Origin: Bacteroidota bacterium
GTDB lineage: Bacteria; Bacteroidota; Bacteroidia; Chitinophagales; Chitinophagaceae
Direction of reading: 5' to 3'
Assembly (NCBI GenBank): GCA_018267545.1
Contig: JAFDYG010000007.1
Coordinates: 1-62,726 of the forward strand
DNA: 62,726 nucleotides
Of this stretch, positions 1-8,260 are shown in pieces. Under the pieces are notes generated by a model. It was not told the origin of the DNA. It made no database searches and saw nothing but the letters and a program-made list of their open reading frames with translations. The translations under genes and the position numbers were made by a program. Position 1 is the stretch's first letter; the number at the start of each line of letters is the position of its first letter.

Positions 1-2
1 CC

Positions 3-566
3 TACCGGGCGCTCATGACCAGGGGCAAGGTGCAAGCCGGCGAGAAGGTATTGATCACGGGTATCGGAGGCGGCGTGGCGTTGTTTGCGTTTCAGTTTGC
101 GCTGGCCTCTGGCGCGAGGGTCTATGTTACGTCGGGCAGTGACGAGAAACTAAGCCGTGCGATGACAATGGGTGCGGCGGGCGCCGTCAACTATAAAAAT
201 GACGGCTGGGTCGGGCAGCTGCGTGAGCTGGCGGGTGAATTCGATGTAACGATCGACGGCGCTGCAGGAGATGGCATGGGAGATTTATTCGATCTGGCCG
301 CTCCGGGGAGCAGGGTTGTTTTTTATGGGGCTACGAGGGGTAATCCTTCGAGCCTGGTAGTCCGCCGCATCTTCTGGAAACAGCTGAATGTGCTGGGCTC
401 GACGATGGGAAGCCCGGAGGATTTTACCGCCATGACCGATTTCGTAAAGCAACATAAAATTGTTCCTGTAGTAGATCGGGTGTTCGGATTCGGGGAAGGA
501 GAGGCTGCCTTCCGATGGATGGAGGGGGAAAAACAGTTTGGGAAGATAGTCGTGAAGATATCTTAA
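3..566 (+). CDS. Zinc-binding alcohol dehydrogenase / quinone oxidoreductase, C-terminal part (5' truncated by window)
   Basis: The reading frame is open from the first bases of the window, so the N-terminal catalytic (GroES-like) part lies outside. What remains is the Rossmann NAD(P)-binding domain of medium-chain dehydrogenases: a glycine-rich ITGIGGGVALFAFQFA motif near the beginning, then a conserved GAAGAVNYK segment and a C-terminal GKIVVKI ending typical of zinc-binding dehydrogenase family oxidoreductases. It probably reduces or oxidises a small carbonyl or quinone with NAD(P)H; the substrate cannot be told. A strong hairpin terminator follows directly and separates it from the convergent pgk gene. 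Confidence 0.85.
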   Translation, partial: YRALMTRGKVQAGEKVLITGIGGGVALFAFQFALASGARVYVTSGSDEKLSRAMTMGAAGAVNYKNDGWVGQLRELAGEFDVTIDGAAGDGMGDLFDLAAPGSRVVFYGATRGNPSSLVVRRIFWKQLNVLGSTMGSPEDFTAMTDFVKQHKIVPVVDRVFGFGEGEAAFRWMEGEKQFGKIVVKIS

Positions 567-596
567 CAAAAAAGCCCCTTGCGGGGCTTTTTTGTT
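565..596. terminator. Bidirectional rho-independent terminator
   Basis: A perfect hairpin (AAAAAAGCCCC, loop TTGC, GGGGCTTTTTT) lies between the dehydrogenase stop and the pgk stop. It carries an A-run on one side and a T-run on the other, so it can end both convergent transcripts. Confidence 0.9.
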
Positions 597-603
597 AGTG
601 GGA

Positions 604-1815
604 TTAAGCTTTTACTGCGGCGATGCCGGGGAGCTCCTTACCCTCGAAGTATTCGAGGAGGGCGCCGCCGCCGGTGGACACATAGCTAACCTTGTCGGCA
701 TAGCCGAACTGATTGACCGCGGCTACGGAGTCGCCGCCGCCTACGAGGGAGAACGCTCCTTTCTGGGTCGCTTCGGCTACGGCCTTGGCGATGGCCTTTG
801 TGCCGTGCTGGAACTTTGCCATTTCAAAAACGCCCATCGGGCCGTTCCAAAGAATAGTCTTTGATTTATGGATGACGTTGGTGAACTGCTCGCAGGCATT
901 TTCCGCAATATCCAGGCCCATCCAGCCATCGGGAATATTGTTGCTGGGGGCGGTGGAGTCGTTGGCGTTCGCGTCAAACTTGTCCGCGATGGTCGAATCC
1001 GAAGGCAAATGAAGCCTCACGCCTTTTGCTTCCGCTTTCTGCAGCAGCTCGCGGGCGGTATCGAGGCGGTCGTCTTCGCAAAGAGAGTTGCCGATCTTTC
1101 CGCCGGTGGCTTTTATAAAAGTGTAAGCCATACCGCCGCCGATGATGATATCGGTAGCTCTTTCGAGCAGGTTTTCTATAATTAAGATTTTGTCAGATAC
1201 CTTAGCGCCGCCGATAATGGCGGTAAAGGGTTTCTGAGACTGGTGCAGGACTTTCTCCGCACTATTGACCTCGTTTTCCATGAGCAGGCCAAACATGCGC
1301 TTATCCTTGGGGAAGAACTGGGCGATCACGGCTGTAGAGGCGTGGGCGCGGTGGGCGGTGCCAAAGGCGTCGTTGACGTAGACGTCACCGAGTTTGGAGA
1401 GCTTTTCCGCAAAGGCTTTATCTCCTTTTTCTTCCTCCTTATAAAACCTGAGATTCTCCAGCAACAATACTTCTCCGGGGCGGAGCATGTTGGCAGTGAG
1501 GCCAGCCTGCTCGCCAATGCAGTCATTGGCGAAGAGGACGGGAACGTTGGGCTGTCCTTTCGTATTGAGCAGCTCCTGCAGGTGGGGCACCAGGTGTTTG
1601 AGCGAATATTTTTCGGTGGGGCCATCCTTGGGGCGGCCGAGGTGGCTCATGAGGATGACGCTGCCGCCGTCGGCGAGGATTTTTTTGATGGTAGGTATGG
1701 CCGCGCGCATACGGGTGTCATCCGTAATTTCATAAGAGTCGTTGAGAGGGACGTTGAAGTCTACCCGGATGAGGGCTTTTTCATTAGCAAAGCTGTGCTG
1801 GCTGAATTGGCTCAT
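604..1815 (-). CDS. pgk: Phosphoglycerate kinase
   Basis: Cytosolic glycolytic enzyme that transfers the phosphate of 1,3-bisphosphoglycerate to ADP. The 403-residue length fits bacterial PGK. The N-terminal RVDFNVP substrate-binding motif, the HLGRP arginine motif, the GGAKVSDK segment and the C-terminal GGGDSVAAV nucleotide-binding loop are all present. The gene lies 75 bp downstream of gapA on the same strand with a perfect palindrome between them, so the two form a glycolytic pair that may be partly uncoupled. The start used begins MSQFSQHSF, just before the conserved region. Confidence 0.97.
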   Translation of the reverse strand: MSQFSQHSFANEKALIRVDFNVPLNDSYEITDDTRMRAAIPTIKKILADGGSVILMSHLGRPKDGPTEKYSLKHLVPHLQELLNTKGQPNVPVLFANDCIGEQAGLTANMLRPGEVLLLENLRFYKEEEKGDKAFAEKLSKLGDVYVNDAFGTAHRAHASTAVIAQFFPKDKRMFGLLMENEVNSAEKVLHQSQKPFTAIIGGAKVSDKILIIENLLERATDIIIGGGMAYTFIKATGGKIGNSLCEDDRLDTARELLQKAEAKGVRLHLPSDSTIADKFDANANDSTAPSNNIPDGWMGLDIAENACEQFTNVIHKSKTILWNGPMGVFEMAKFQHGTKAIAKAVAEATQKGAFSLVGGGDSVAAVNQFGYADKVSYVSTGGGALLEYFEGKELPGIAAVKA

Positions 1816-1842
1816 AGAAGTATTATAAGGAGGTGGTGGTAT

Positions 1843-1881
1843 AAAAAGAGCCCGGTCTGTCAGCTGACAGACCGGGCTTTT
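1843..1881 (-). terminator. Perfect palindrome / terminator between gapA and pgk
   Basis: The stem GCCCGGTCTGTCAG is followed at once by its exact complement, flanked by A/T runs that become a T-run on the minus strand. It sits after the gapA stop and before the pgk start, so it may end or attenuate the gapA message before pgk. Confidence 0.75.
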
Positions 1882-1890
1882 ATCGCAATC

Positions 1891-2904
1891 TTATTTGGAG
1901 ATCAGTTTGGCAAAGTAGTGCAAGCTGCGGACGAGCTGGCTTACATAGCTCATTTCGTTGTCGTACCAGCTGACGGTCTTAACCAGCTGCTGGTCGCCGT
2001 TGGTGATGACGCGGGTTTGGGTAGCGTCATAGAGAGAGCCGTAGCGGATACCGATGATGTCGCTGCTGACGATTTCGTCTTCGGTGTAGCCGAAGCTTTC
2101 GTTGGCGGCGGCCTTCATGGCGGCGTTTACTTCTTCGATAGTCACCTTTTTGCCGAGAACGGTAACCAGCTCGGTGAGGGAACCCGTGAGGGTCGGTACG
2201 CGTTGAGCGCCGCCGTCGAGCTTACCCTTCAGCTTGGGCAGAACGAGGCCGATGGCCTTGGCTGCGCCGGTGCTATTGGGAACGATATTGACGGCCGCAG
2301 CGCGGGCGCGACGGAGGTCGCCCTTGGGGTGCGGTGCGTCCTGGGTATTTTGGTCGTTTGTATACGCGTGGATAGTCGTCATGAGACCGGTGACGATGCC
2401 GTATTTCTCGTCCAGGACCTGGGCCATGGGCGCGAGACAGTTTGTCGTACAGGAAGCGCAGCTGATGATGGTTTCGCTGCCGTCGAGCGTATTATGGTTA
2501 ACGTTGAAAACAATAGTCTTCAGATCGCCTGTAGCGGGAGCGGAGATAACAACGCGCTTGGCGCCGGCTTTGATGTGAGCTTCAGCCTTTTCCTTATCGG
2601 TGAAGAAACCGGTACATTCGAGAACAACGTCTACGTCGTGCTGTCCCCAGGGAATATCGGCAGGACTTTTCTGAGCATATATTTTTACCTCCTTGCCATT
2701 AACGACAATGGAATTCTCGGTAGCTTTTACGTCTTCTTCGAAACGGCCCTGTGCGCTGTCATATTTCAGCAGGTGAGCCAATACCTTGGGGCTGGTCAAG
2801 TCATTAATCGCCACTACGTCGATACCCTCCAAACCGTGAATTTGGCGGTAAGCCAAACGCCCGATCCGGCCAAAGCCATTAATAGCAACTTTAACTGTGC
2901 TCAT
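1891..2904 (-). CDS. gapA: Glyceraldehyde-3-phosphate dehydrogenase, type I
   Basis: Glycolytic enzyme that oxidises and phosphorylates glyceraldehyde 3-phosphate with NAD. The 337-residue protein has the N-terminal NGFGRIGR dinucleotide-binding motif, the catalytic SCTTNC motif with Cys152, and the C-terminal [13 protein letters not shown] segment. Length and motifs match class I GAPDH. It is the first gene of the gapA-pgk pair. A long antisense frame opposite both genes (1243-2910) is a codon-usage shadow. Confidence 0.97.
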   Translation of the reverse strand: MSTVKVAINGFGRIGRLAYRQIHGLEGIDVVAINDLTSPKVLAHLLKYDSAQGRFEEDVKATENSIVVNGKEVKIYAQKSPADIPWGQHDVDVVLECTGFFTDKEKAEAHIKAGAKRVVISAPATGDLKTIVFNVNHNTLDGSETIISCASCTTNCLAPMAQVLDEKYGIVTGLMTTIHAYTNDQNTQDAPHPKGDLRRARAAAVNIVPNSTGAAKAIGLVLPKLKGKLDGGAQRVPTLTGSLTELVTVLGKKVTIEEVNAAMKAAANESFGYTEDEIVSSDIIGIRYGSLYDATQTRVITNGDQQLVKTVSWYDNEMSYVSQLVRSLHYFAKLISK

Positions 2905-3166
2905 AACTAATGTTTTGAATTTAAAATTTAAGGAAGCGAAGTTACAATATTGCCGGGTTACGATTGTGTAATTTTTTGGATATCAATTGAAAACGGCGCC
3001 TAATTTTCTTAAAGCCAGTGGGTTGAAGGAGGGGAATTCGGGTTGGACATAATGTGATCAGGGCGGCCGGGGGCAGGTAAAATATTGCTAATGCCGGTTG
3101 GGGAGTATAAAATGCTGTGCGGATTTCGTGTCGGGTAAAAAATTGAGTACGAAGGAGGTAAAAAAA
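2905..3166. other. Intergenic region upstream of gapA and the tRNA
   Basis: No gene is visible. The part next to 2904 must hold the gapA promoter. I see only a weak match to the Bacteroidetes -7 box on the minus strand (TAACTTCG near 2950) and do not claim it as a site. The rest is unremarkable AT-rich spacer. Confidence 0.5.
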
Positions 3167-3198
3167 TTTGGCGGGTTTTAATTATGCCTATATCTTTG
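3167..3198 (+). promoter_or_regulatory. Bacteroidetes-type promoter of tRNA-Glu
   Basis: TTTG (3167-3170) and TATCTTTG (3191-3198) are separated by 20 nt. This matches the -33 TTTG / -7 TAnnTTTG promoter known for the Bacteroidetes primary sigma factor. Transcription would begin about 30 nt before the tRNA, consistent with a short 5' leader. Confidence 0.75.
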
Positions 3199-3235
3199 CA
3201 CTCCTTTCACGAAAAAATGGAAGGAAAAGATTGAT

Positions 3236-3307
3236 GCCGCGTTGGTCAATCGGTTAAGACGCCTCCCTTTCACGGAGGAATGAGGGGTTCGATTCCCCTA
3301 CGCGGTA
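3236..3307 (+). tRNA. tRNA-Glu (anticodon TTC)
   Basis: A complete cloverleaf can be folded by eye. The acceptor stem GCCGCGT pairs with ACGCGGT (the first pair is G-U). The anticodon stem CCTCC/GGAGG encloses loop CTTTCAC with anticodon TTC, and the T arm is AGGGG-TTCGATT-CCCCT. CCA is not encoded; discriminator base A is followed by CGA. A Bacteroidetes promoter precedes it and a hairpin terminator follows within 7 nt. The region downstream is accessory DNA, so this tRNA may mark an integration hot spot. Confidence 0.93.
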
Positions 3308-3313
3308 CGAAGG

Positions 3314-3339
3314 CCCCGCTCGAAAGAGCGGGGTTTTTT
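3314..3339 (+). terminator. Terminator of tRNA-Glu
   Basis: Hairpin CCCCGCTC-GAAA-GAGCGGGG followed by six T residues, directly after the tRNA. Confidence 0.9.
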
Positions 3340-3354
3340 GCGTTCGGACGCGTG

Positions 3355-3476
3355 GCGAGCTCGCTCGCCGACGCGGTAGAATGCAAAAAACCGCAGCGCG
3401 CTAGCGCTGCGGGGCCTTCGGGTAAGTCGCTCGAAGTAGTATGGGGAACAGCGAGCGGAGCGAGATAATCCCCTAC
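3355..3476 (+). repeat. Dispersed palindromic repeat, copy 1
   Basis: About 120 bp shared with copy 2 at 3646-3768, and in its last 50 bp with copy 3 at 41982-42042. It contains a chain of hairpins: GGCGAGC/GCTCGCC, then CCGCAGCGC/GCGCTGCGG. The final element starts TCGCTCGAAGTAGTATGGGG, continues with a CGAGCG-rich stretch and ends ATAATCCCCTAC. There the ends GTAG..GGGGA and TCCCCTAC pair, and TCGCTCG can pair with CGAGCG. The short open frames inside are not genes. Confidence 0.8.
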
Positions 3477-3520
3477 GAAGAGAAAACGATGTGAATCGCT
3501 AGAAGAACCGCTAACTCATT

Positions 3521-3598
3521 CGGATATTTTTGCCGGTGTATAGGTAAAATTATCCGATATTTTTGCGGTCTATGGGTAAAAATATCTGACATTCTACC
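3521..3598. repeat. Orphan TATCCGATATTTT motif array
   Basis: The sequence alternates GGATATTTTTGCC, an 8-nt spacer, GGTAAAATTATCCGATATTTTTGC, another 8-nt spacer and GGTAAAAATATC. The half-sites are inverted around 8-nt spacers. The same layout (ATTTTATC, 8 nt, GATAAAAT with embedded TATCCGATATTTT) lies directly upstream of the DUF4143 ATPase gene at 41790-41866. No ATPase gene is present here. Confidence 0.65.
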
Positions 3599-3645
3599 CT
3601 ATTGCATAACTATTTTTTGCTCCGCCTTATATTCCTTCCAGCGTA

Positions 3646-3768
3646 GCGAGCTCGCTCGCCAAGCGGACAGGCGCGAAAGACCGCAGCGCCCTCAGGCGCT
3701 GCTGGGCCTTCGGGTAAGTCGCTCGAAGTAGTATGGGGAACAGCGAGCGAAGCGAGATAATCCCCTAC
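3646..3768 (+). repeat. Dispersed palindromic repeat, copy 2
   Basis: Same orientation as copy 1 and near-identical over GGGCCTTCGGGTAAGTCGCT through to the ATAATCCCCTAC end. The central hairpin differs (CCGCAGCGCC..GGCGCTGCT). The 225 bp from 3769 to 3993 hold no recognisable gene. Confidence 0.8.
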
Positions 3769-3993
3769 ATAAATACCAGAACCGAAACGCGGATGAATCC
3801 ATATTAAATGGTTGACTTGGATTGAGATACCTCTTTCTAACATCCAGCCTTAGGTATTTTGACCTTTAATCAATATAGCTAACGAAGAGGATATCTTTGT
3901 TACCTTTTGCTGGTCTAGGCGACGGTAGGCTCGTCGGCGTTTTATCTAGTCATAGAATATCTTACTCCATTTAATAACGGAGGAAAACCATAT

Positions 3994-4854
3994 TTAAAAA
4001 AAATCATCCCAGTTAAACGTGTCAAAAAAACCGTCTGATACCGCCTTTTCCATACCTTGGATAATTTCAACTGCTGTACTATACGCTGCATTCAACAATT
4101 CCTTTGCATCAGGTCCATTATACTCAAAAACGCCGTGAGCTATCTTATTTCGAATATCAGTGAAGTTTTTAAAGTCATCCACACTTACTTCCTTAATATA
4201 CCCATTGCTTATTAGCAATTCAATAAATCGCCCCATAAAGCTAGTACGGGGATATATCAAATGAGCAGACGATGTATTATATCCTTTACGAATAATATCT
4301 CGATATAGTGACTCAATATCCGCATACGCTTTGACAATTGCCAAATCCCCGGATACTTTCCTCAATTGCTCAAGAGCCGAAATTTCATTCTTACTAAGCC
4401 CCAATACCCCCAACTGCTCTTCTGTTAAATATAATGCCATCTCTTCTTGAAGACTTACTCCATATTCATCATTAAGAAAGCGTTTTATAAATTGTACCAC
4501 ATTTGTGAAATAGTAGTAAACAGTTTCCGTATTCGGAAATCCATATCGGTGTTGAATTCCGTTCCTATCATCAATTAATAATTCAAGAATTGGCCTTTCA
4601 GGCACCTGGACTTTCAAATCATTCAACTTTTCGAAGCATTCCCAGGTATTAAGAGTCTCAGAACGTCCTTTTTTATAAATACTCTCTCCCTTCAATACTA
4701 TGCCATCTTTCAATATTAACTCAACGGCATTAGCCAAATGCAAAACAATGAATTTCAATTTTTTATCGTCTTTCAAAGCAAACAGTTCTGTTGAATGGGC
4801 TAATAGCTCTAGTGCGCTAACGTATAAGGGAGACTTAGATTCCATACAGGACAA
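3994..4854 (-). CDS. Double-HEPN-motif protein, putative defence RNase
   Basis: Not a named family that I can assign. The 286-residue, helix-rich protein carries two copies of the HEPN catalytic signature R-N-x3-H: R97-N98-G-I-Q-H102 and R235-N236-K-I-A-H240. HEPN domains with this motif are metal-independent RNases in toxins, Abi systems and CRISPR effectors, so RNA cleavage is the likely activity. The first half is soluble with alternating helices, and the second motif sits near the C-terminus. The gene is AT-rich, unlike the surrounding chromosome. It is divergent from the ATPase-HNH operon across a 251-bp gap, which suggests a shared control region and a joint function. Alternative: an unrelated HEPN toxin or a non-catalytic scaffold. 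Confidence 0.7.
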   Translation of the reverse strand: MSCMESKSPLYVSALELLAHSTELFALKDDKKLKFIVLHLANAVELILKDGIVLKGESIYKKGRSETLNTWECFEKLNDLKVQVPERPILELLIDDRNGIQHRYGFPNTETVYYYFTNVVQFIKRFLNDEYGVSLQEEMALYLTEEQLGVLGLSKNEISALEQLRKVSGDLAIVKAYADIESLYRDIIRKGYNTSSAHLIYPRTSFMGRFIELLISNGYIKEVSVDDFKNFTDIRNKIAHGVFEYNGPDAKELLNAAYSTAVEIIQGMEKAVSDGFFDTFNWDDFF

Positions 4855-4907
4855 TTTAAAAAAACTCTTTAATTTTCACATAAAGCTAATTTTGTAATGC
4901 GCAACCT

Positions 4908-4933
4908 AGTTTGGGTGTGTTACCTCACAAACT
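4908..4933. promoter_or_regulatory. Imperfect inverted repeat in the divergent defence-locus intergenic region
   Basis: AGTTTG and CAAACT are spaced by 14 nt with partial further pairing (GGGTG against CTCAC). The site lies near the HEPN gene start in the 251-bp region that must hold both divergent promoters. It could be an operator, but no regulator gene is adjacent. Confidence 0.3.
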
Positions 4934-5105
4934 TGAAACGTGACGTTATCCGTTCCTAAGAAAAATTGACTTTCTTGCGTTTTTACTTAAAGCTTTGCGT
5001 TTCAACTACGATTCCACCGTTAAATCACCCATTTTTACATTAACTAAACAGTACAGGAGCTTCACGATACGGCCGGAAGAATTTATTGGGTAATTTCAAT
5101 AACTC

Positions 5106-7037
5106 ATGAGTATTCCGAATCTGGCAAAAAGAAGGCTCTTAGAAGCTCTGCTTAGACTTCCTGATCTTTTGGGACGATATAAAGACAGAGATATAGTTGA
5201 TTTTATAAATATGATCTGGCCGCTTCGAGAAATGCCTTCAGAGGATGGCCGTTTTCAAAACGCATGGGATGAAGTGAAGCAACACATGGTCAATAATAAC
5301 GATTGGACCCTAGAATATGCGCTCGTCGATCGACTTGAACTATTAAAAGGAGAAGAAAGTTTTTTCACAAAATTTCTTGAAACAATCGTGAGCCCACTCG
5401 TACGAGACGATCTTGAGCGGCTCAACTCTTATGTCAATTTGATTAATGAGTTTATAGCCAACACTAATGTTCAACTTAAGGTAGTCGATTATTTCGAAGG
5501 GGTGCCGATTTATAACATCAGAGATAGAAATTCCACAAACCTTCCAGCACACATTGACATAAATACCGTTTCATTTTACGTATATAAACTCGCTGAAAAT
5601 ACAAATTTTCAGCCGCCCTGTTTTGTATTAGAATATGATCGTTGGAATGACTATACTATTATAACTCAATTCAGACTTGTCTATTGGACAGAAAATAGAG
5701 TTAAGATTTTCATTGGAGATGTTAAGATAATGACATTCGATAGCACTCATACTTATGAAGTCATATACAAACAATTCACATCACTTAACTATCTTTTCTG
5801 CTCATTGGGACAGTCTGTAGATTATTACGAAAATTTAAAAAAGACCTTTCCATCTTCTTATCAAAGTGTACTTCTAGCACTACGAGATGCGGCTTTCTTT
5901 CCAAAAATCAGAGAAGAATTCGAATACCATTTCGTTTTTATCAAGTCATTATTGCGGGAAAACATTACTGAGCGTTTAATGCGGACTATCCGATATGAGT
6001 TATTAGGTATCGATATTGCCACGCGATTCAAATTCACTTACAGATATACGCCTCCTGGTACTGATCAAGTTCTCGATCTTAGGTTTGATTTTGAATATGA
6101 TATGGAGCTAGCGCATCGCGTATATACTCTTATTGGGAAAAATGGTACCGGAAAAACAAGAATATTGTCTTCGATTGCTCGCCATCTTGCTATGGATAGC
6201 TCTCCCAATTTTAGCCCCCGACGACCTCTATACGCAAAAGTCTTCTCGGTTTCCTATAGCTTTTTTGACCACCACGATATCCCTGAACCAGATTCATCCT
6301 ATAACTATGTCTACTGTGGCTTAAAAAAGCCCGACGGAGGATGGCTATCAACCGATGAGCTTAAAGAGCGATTCTTTCATTCGGTAAAAACGATTCAAGT
6401 AAGAAAGCTTGTCAAAGAATGGAAAAGCATTCTTAAAAAATTTACCCCTTCTGATTTTCTGGCTGCCCTATTCATTGAAGCTCCGGATGAACATGGAAAT
6501 CATGAGATATTTGACCTTGAACAGTACGCTCTACGTCAACGAATGCTCAGCTCCGGTCAAAGCATCCTTCTTTACATCCTCACAGAAATCGTAGCACAGA
6601 TCCGCCTAGATTCTTTAATCCTGTATGATGAACCTGAAACTCATCTCCACCCCAATGCAATCAGTGAGCTAATGAATAGTCTTTTCTATTTGGTGGAAAA
6701 GTTCGAATCTTTTTGCATTATTGGAACACATTCCCCACTGATTGTTCAAGAAATGCATTCCAGAGATGTATATATCCTGACTCGAAACAACGAAGCCAAT
6801 TTGACGGAAATCAGGACTCTTGAACAAGAGTCATTTGGAGAAAACCTAACTATCATAACCGATGAGATTTTTGGCAATAGGACTATCCCCCGACATTATA
6901 TGCAAAAACTTAAAGAACTAGTAGACGAAAACAAAACCTTTGATGAAATAGTTCGTCTTCTTGAACCAGATGCAGAGATTCCACTAAATCTAAATGTCAA
7001 ACTATTTATAAAAAGCCTTATATCTGAAAGATCATGA
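5106..7037 (+). CDS. AbiJ-NTD-like domain fused to ABC-type/OLD-like ATPase (PtuA-like)
   Basis: A 643-residue protein. Residues about 10-140 (including the segment around QHMVNNNDW, and FLETIVSPLVR) resemble the AbiJ N-terminal domain, a sensor-type domain found in front of diverse defence effectors. The ATPase has Walker A GKNGTGKT (344-351), ABC signature LSSGQ (481-485), Walker B LILYDEPETH with D508-E509, and a switch histidine in GTHSPL (H542). This is the AAA/ABC ATPase class of Septu PtuA, OLD and RecF-like proteins. The stop overlaps the start of the HNH gene by 4 nt, so the two are translationally coupled. No TOPRIM domain is evident, so the neighbouring HNH protein probably supplies nuclease activity. 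Base composition is clearly AT-rich, which suggests transfer. Confidence 0.8.
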   Translation: MSIPNLAKRRLLEALLRLPDLLGRYKDRDIVDFINMIWPLREMPSEDGRFQNAWDEVKQHMVNNNDWTLEYALVDRLELLKGEESFFTKFLETIVSPLVRDDLERLNSYVNLINEFIANTNVQLKVVDYFEGVPIYNIRDRNSTNLPAHIDINTVSFYVYKLAENTNFQPPCFVLEYDRWNDYTIITQFRLVYWTENRVKIFIGDVKIMTFDSTHTYEVIYKQFTSLNYLFCSLGQSVDYYENLKKTFPSSYQSVLLALRDAAFFPKIREEFEYHFVFIKSLLRENITERLMRTIRYELLGIDIATRFKFTYRYTPPGTDQVLDLRFDFEYDMELAHRVYTLIGKNGTGKTRILSSIARHLAMDSSPNFSPRRPLYAKVFSVSYSFFDHHDIPEPDSSYNYVYCGLKKPDGGWLSTDELKERFFHSVKTIQVRKLVKEWKSILKKFTPSDFLAALFIEAPDEHGNHEIFDLEQYALRQRMLSSGQSILLYILTEIVAQIRLDSLILYDEPETHLHPNAISELMNSLFYLVEKFESFCIIGTHSPLIVQEMHSRDVYILTRNNEANLTEIRTLEQESFGENLTIITDEIFGNRTIPRHYMQKLKELVDENKTFDEIVRLLEPDAEIPLNLNVKLFIKSLISERS

Positions 7038-7876
7038 GAAATTTAGTTAGGTTTGATAGTCCACCTATTGAGTTTCATGACGCGGTAGTAAGTCGAAAAC
7101 AAGATGAAGCTCTTCGACAAATATTAACTAATATTCGGCCATCAGTCGAGGAGGCTTTTAATAACTATTCCGTTAATAGTCTCGTAAATTCATTAGAAAC
7201 ACTAGCACCTAATGCTGAATGCTACGCGCAAAGAAATTCATTCTTAGAGTTATATAGTTATGGAAGCAAAATGATTTCTGAATTCAAGAACGTAATTCAA
7301 AATTTACAATCCCTATCAATTCGCTATATCTGCCAATACTGCACGCTTACCCAACATACTTCTTTCGATCACATATTACCAGGATCAGTCTTTCCAGAAT
7401 TTGTCGTACATCCATGGAACCTTTTTCCTTCCTGCGAACATTGCAATGGGAAAAAATCAATTGCGTGGGTAAACGGAGGAATGAGACAGACTCTCAATCT
7501 ATACCTTGACATTTTACCAGAAGAGCAATATCTTTTTGTAAATATTATTCCTGACCCAACTGCTGGTCTTGATTTCGAGTATTACTTACAAAATGCTAAT
7601 CATATTGACAATAATATGTTCAATCTTATTGCCAGTCATTATGTTCGACTTGATTTACTCAATAGATTAAAAAAAGAATCAATTGGCATCTTTACTGAGA
7701 TCATCACTTCAGTTAGGGCTAATCTGATTTCTATGTCATTACCCGATGCGCTGGCCACATTGGCAATAAGTGCTGAAGATTTTAAGCGAACACGAGGCGA
7801 CAATTATTGGAAAGCTGTTTTACTCGACACACTTAGCACAAATATAGAATTCAGCAATTTTGTTTCCCAATTTTAG
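7034..7876 (+). CDS. HNH endonuclease, PtuB-like partner of the ATPase
   Basis: A 280-residue protein with a central HNH/zinc-finger module: C100-x2-C103, catalytic D112-H113 in FDHILPG, N129 in WNLFPSC, C134-x2-C137 and NGKKS. This is the usual beta-beta-alpha-metal fold with a structural zinc. Family knowledge says it should cut DNA or possibly RNA. It overlaps the upstream ATPase gene by 4 nt, the arrangement seen in Septu ptuAB, where an ATPase holds an HNH nuclease in check. The flanking 90 and 130 residues are unassigned helices. Confidence 0.8.
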   Translation: MRNLVRFDSPPIEFHDAVVSRKQDEALRQILTNIRPSVEEAFNNYSVNSLVNSLETLAPNAECYAQRNSFLELYSYGSKMISEFKNVIQNLQSLSIRYICQYCTLTQHTSFDHILPGSVFPEFVVHPWNLFPSCEHCNGKKSIAWVNGGMRQTLNLYLDILPEEQYLFVNIIPDPTAGLDFEYYLQNANHIDNNMFNLIASHYVRLDLLNRLKKESIGIFTEIITSVRANLISMSLPDALATLAISAEDFKRTRGDNYWKAVLLDTLSTNIEFSNFVSQF

Positions 7877-8032
7877 CTTACTTCTGCTCCCTTTCAACTA
7901 ACTTTTTTTCCATCTAACCTGTAAAAATAAAATTTTGCTTTCTTTCCTGCTAGTCAATTAAAGTGCTCATAAATAATTGTTTATCAATGACAAGTATGGT
8001 TTACAGTCACCTTAGCTTTCTTATTACCGTTC

Positions 8033-8093
8033 CCCAGTCTTGGGACCCTAGCGACCGTTAGAAGGACCGTTGGTCCCGATTTCCATTGGTCCC
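8033..8093. repeat. Structured intergenic patch with nested repeats
   Basis: CCCA-GTCT-TGGG forms a small hairpin. GGGACC (8042-8047) is complementary to GGTCCC at 8072-8077 and again at 8088-8093. Between them GACCGTT occurs twice (8053 and 8065). It lies 150 bp after the HNH gene. It could be a terminator, a small RNA or a protein-binding site. The remainder of 7877-8260 shows nothing else. Confidence 0.35.
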
Positions 8094-8260
8094 TGATAGA
8101 CAAGCAATTACCTTTAGTTTCGAATCACTCAGGCAACAATTCCCGCACAACACATTGAATGTCATAAAGATATCTCTCCATCGGAGGTGAGAGATTTATT
8201 TTTATTGGTGAACATTTTTTATAACCATCAGAAAAAGCCGGATAGGGAGGCGGCAAAAAC

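Noticed and set aside
1243-2910. 555-codon open frame on the plus strand opposite pgk and gapA
   Set aside because: It is antisense to two certain glycolytic genes, has no family pattern and arises from their codon usage.
3280-3843. Short open frames in the region behind the tRNA
   Set aside because: They lie within the dispersed palindromic repeats and encode low-complexity peptides.
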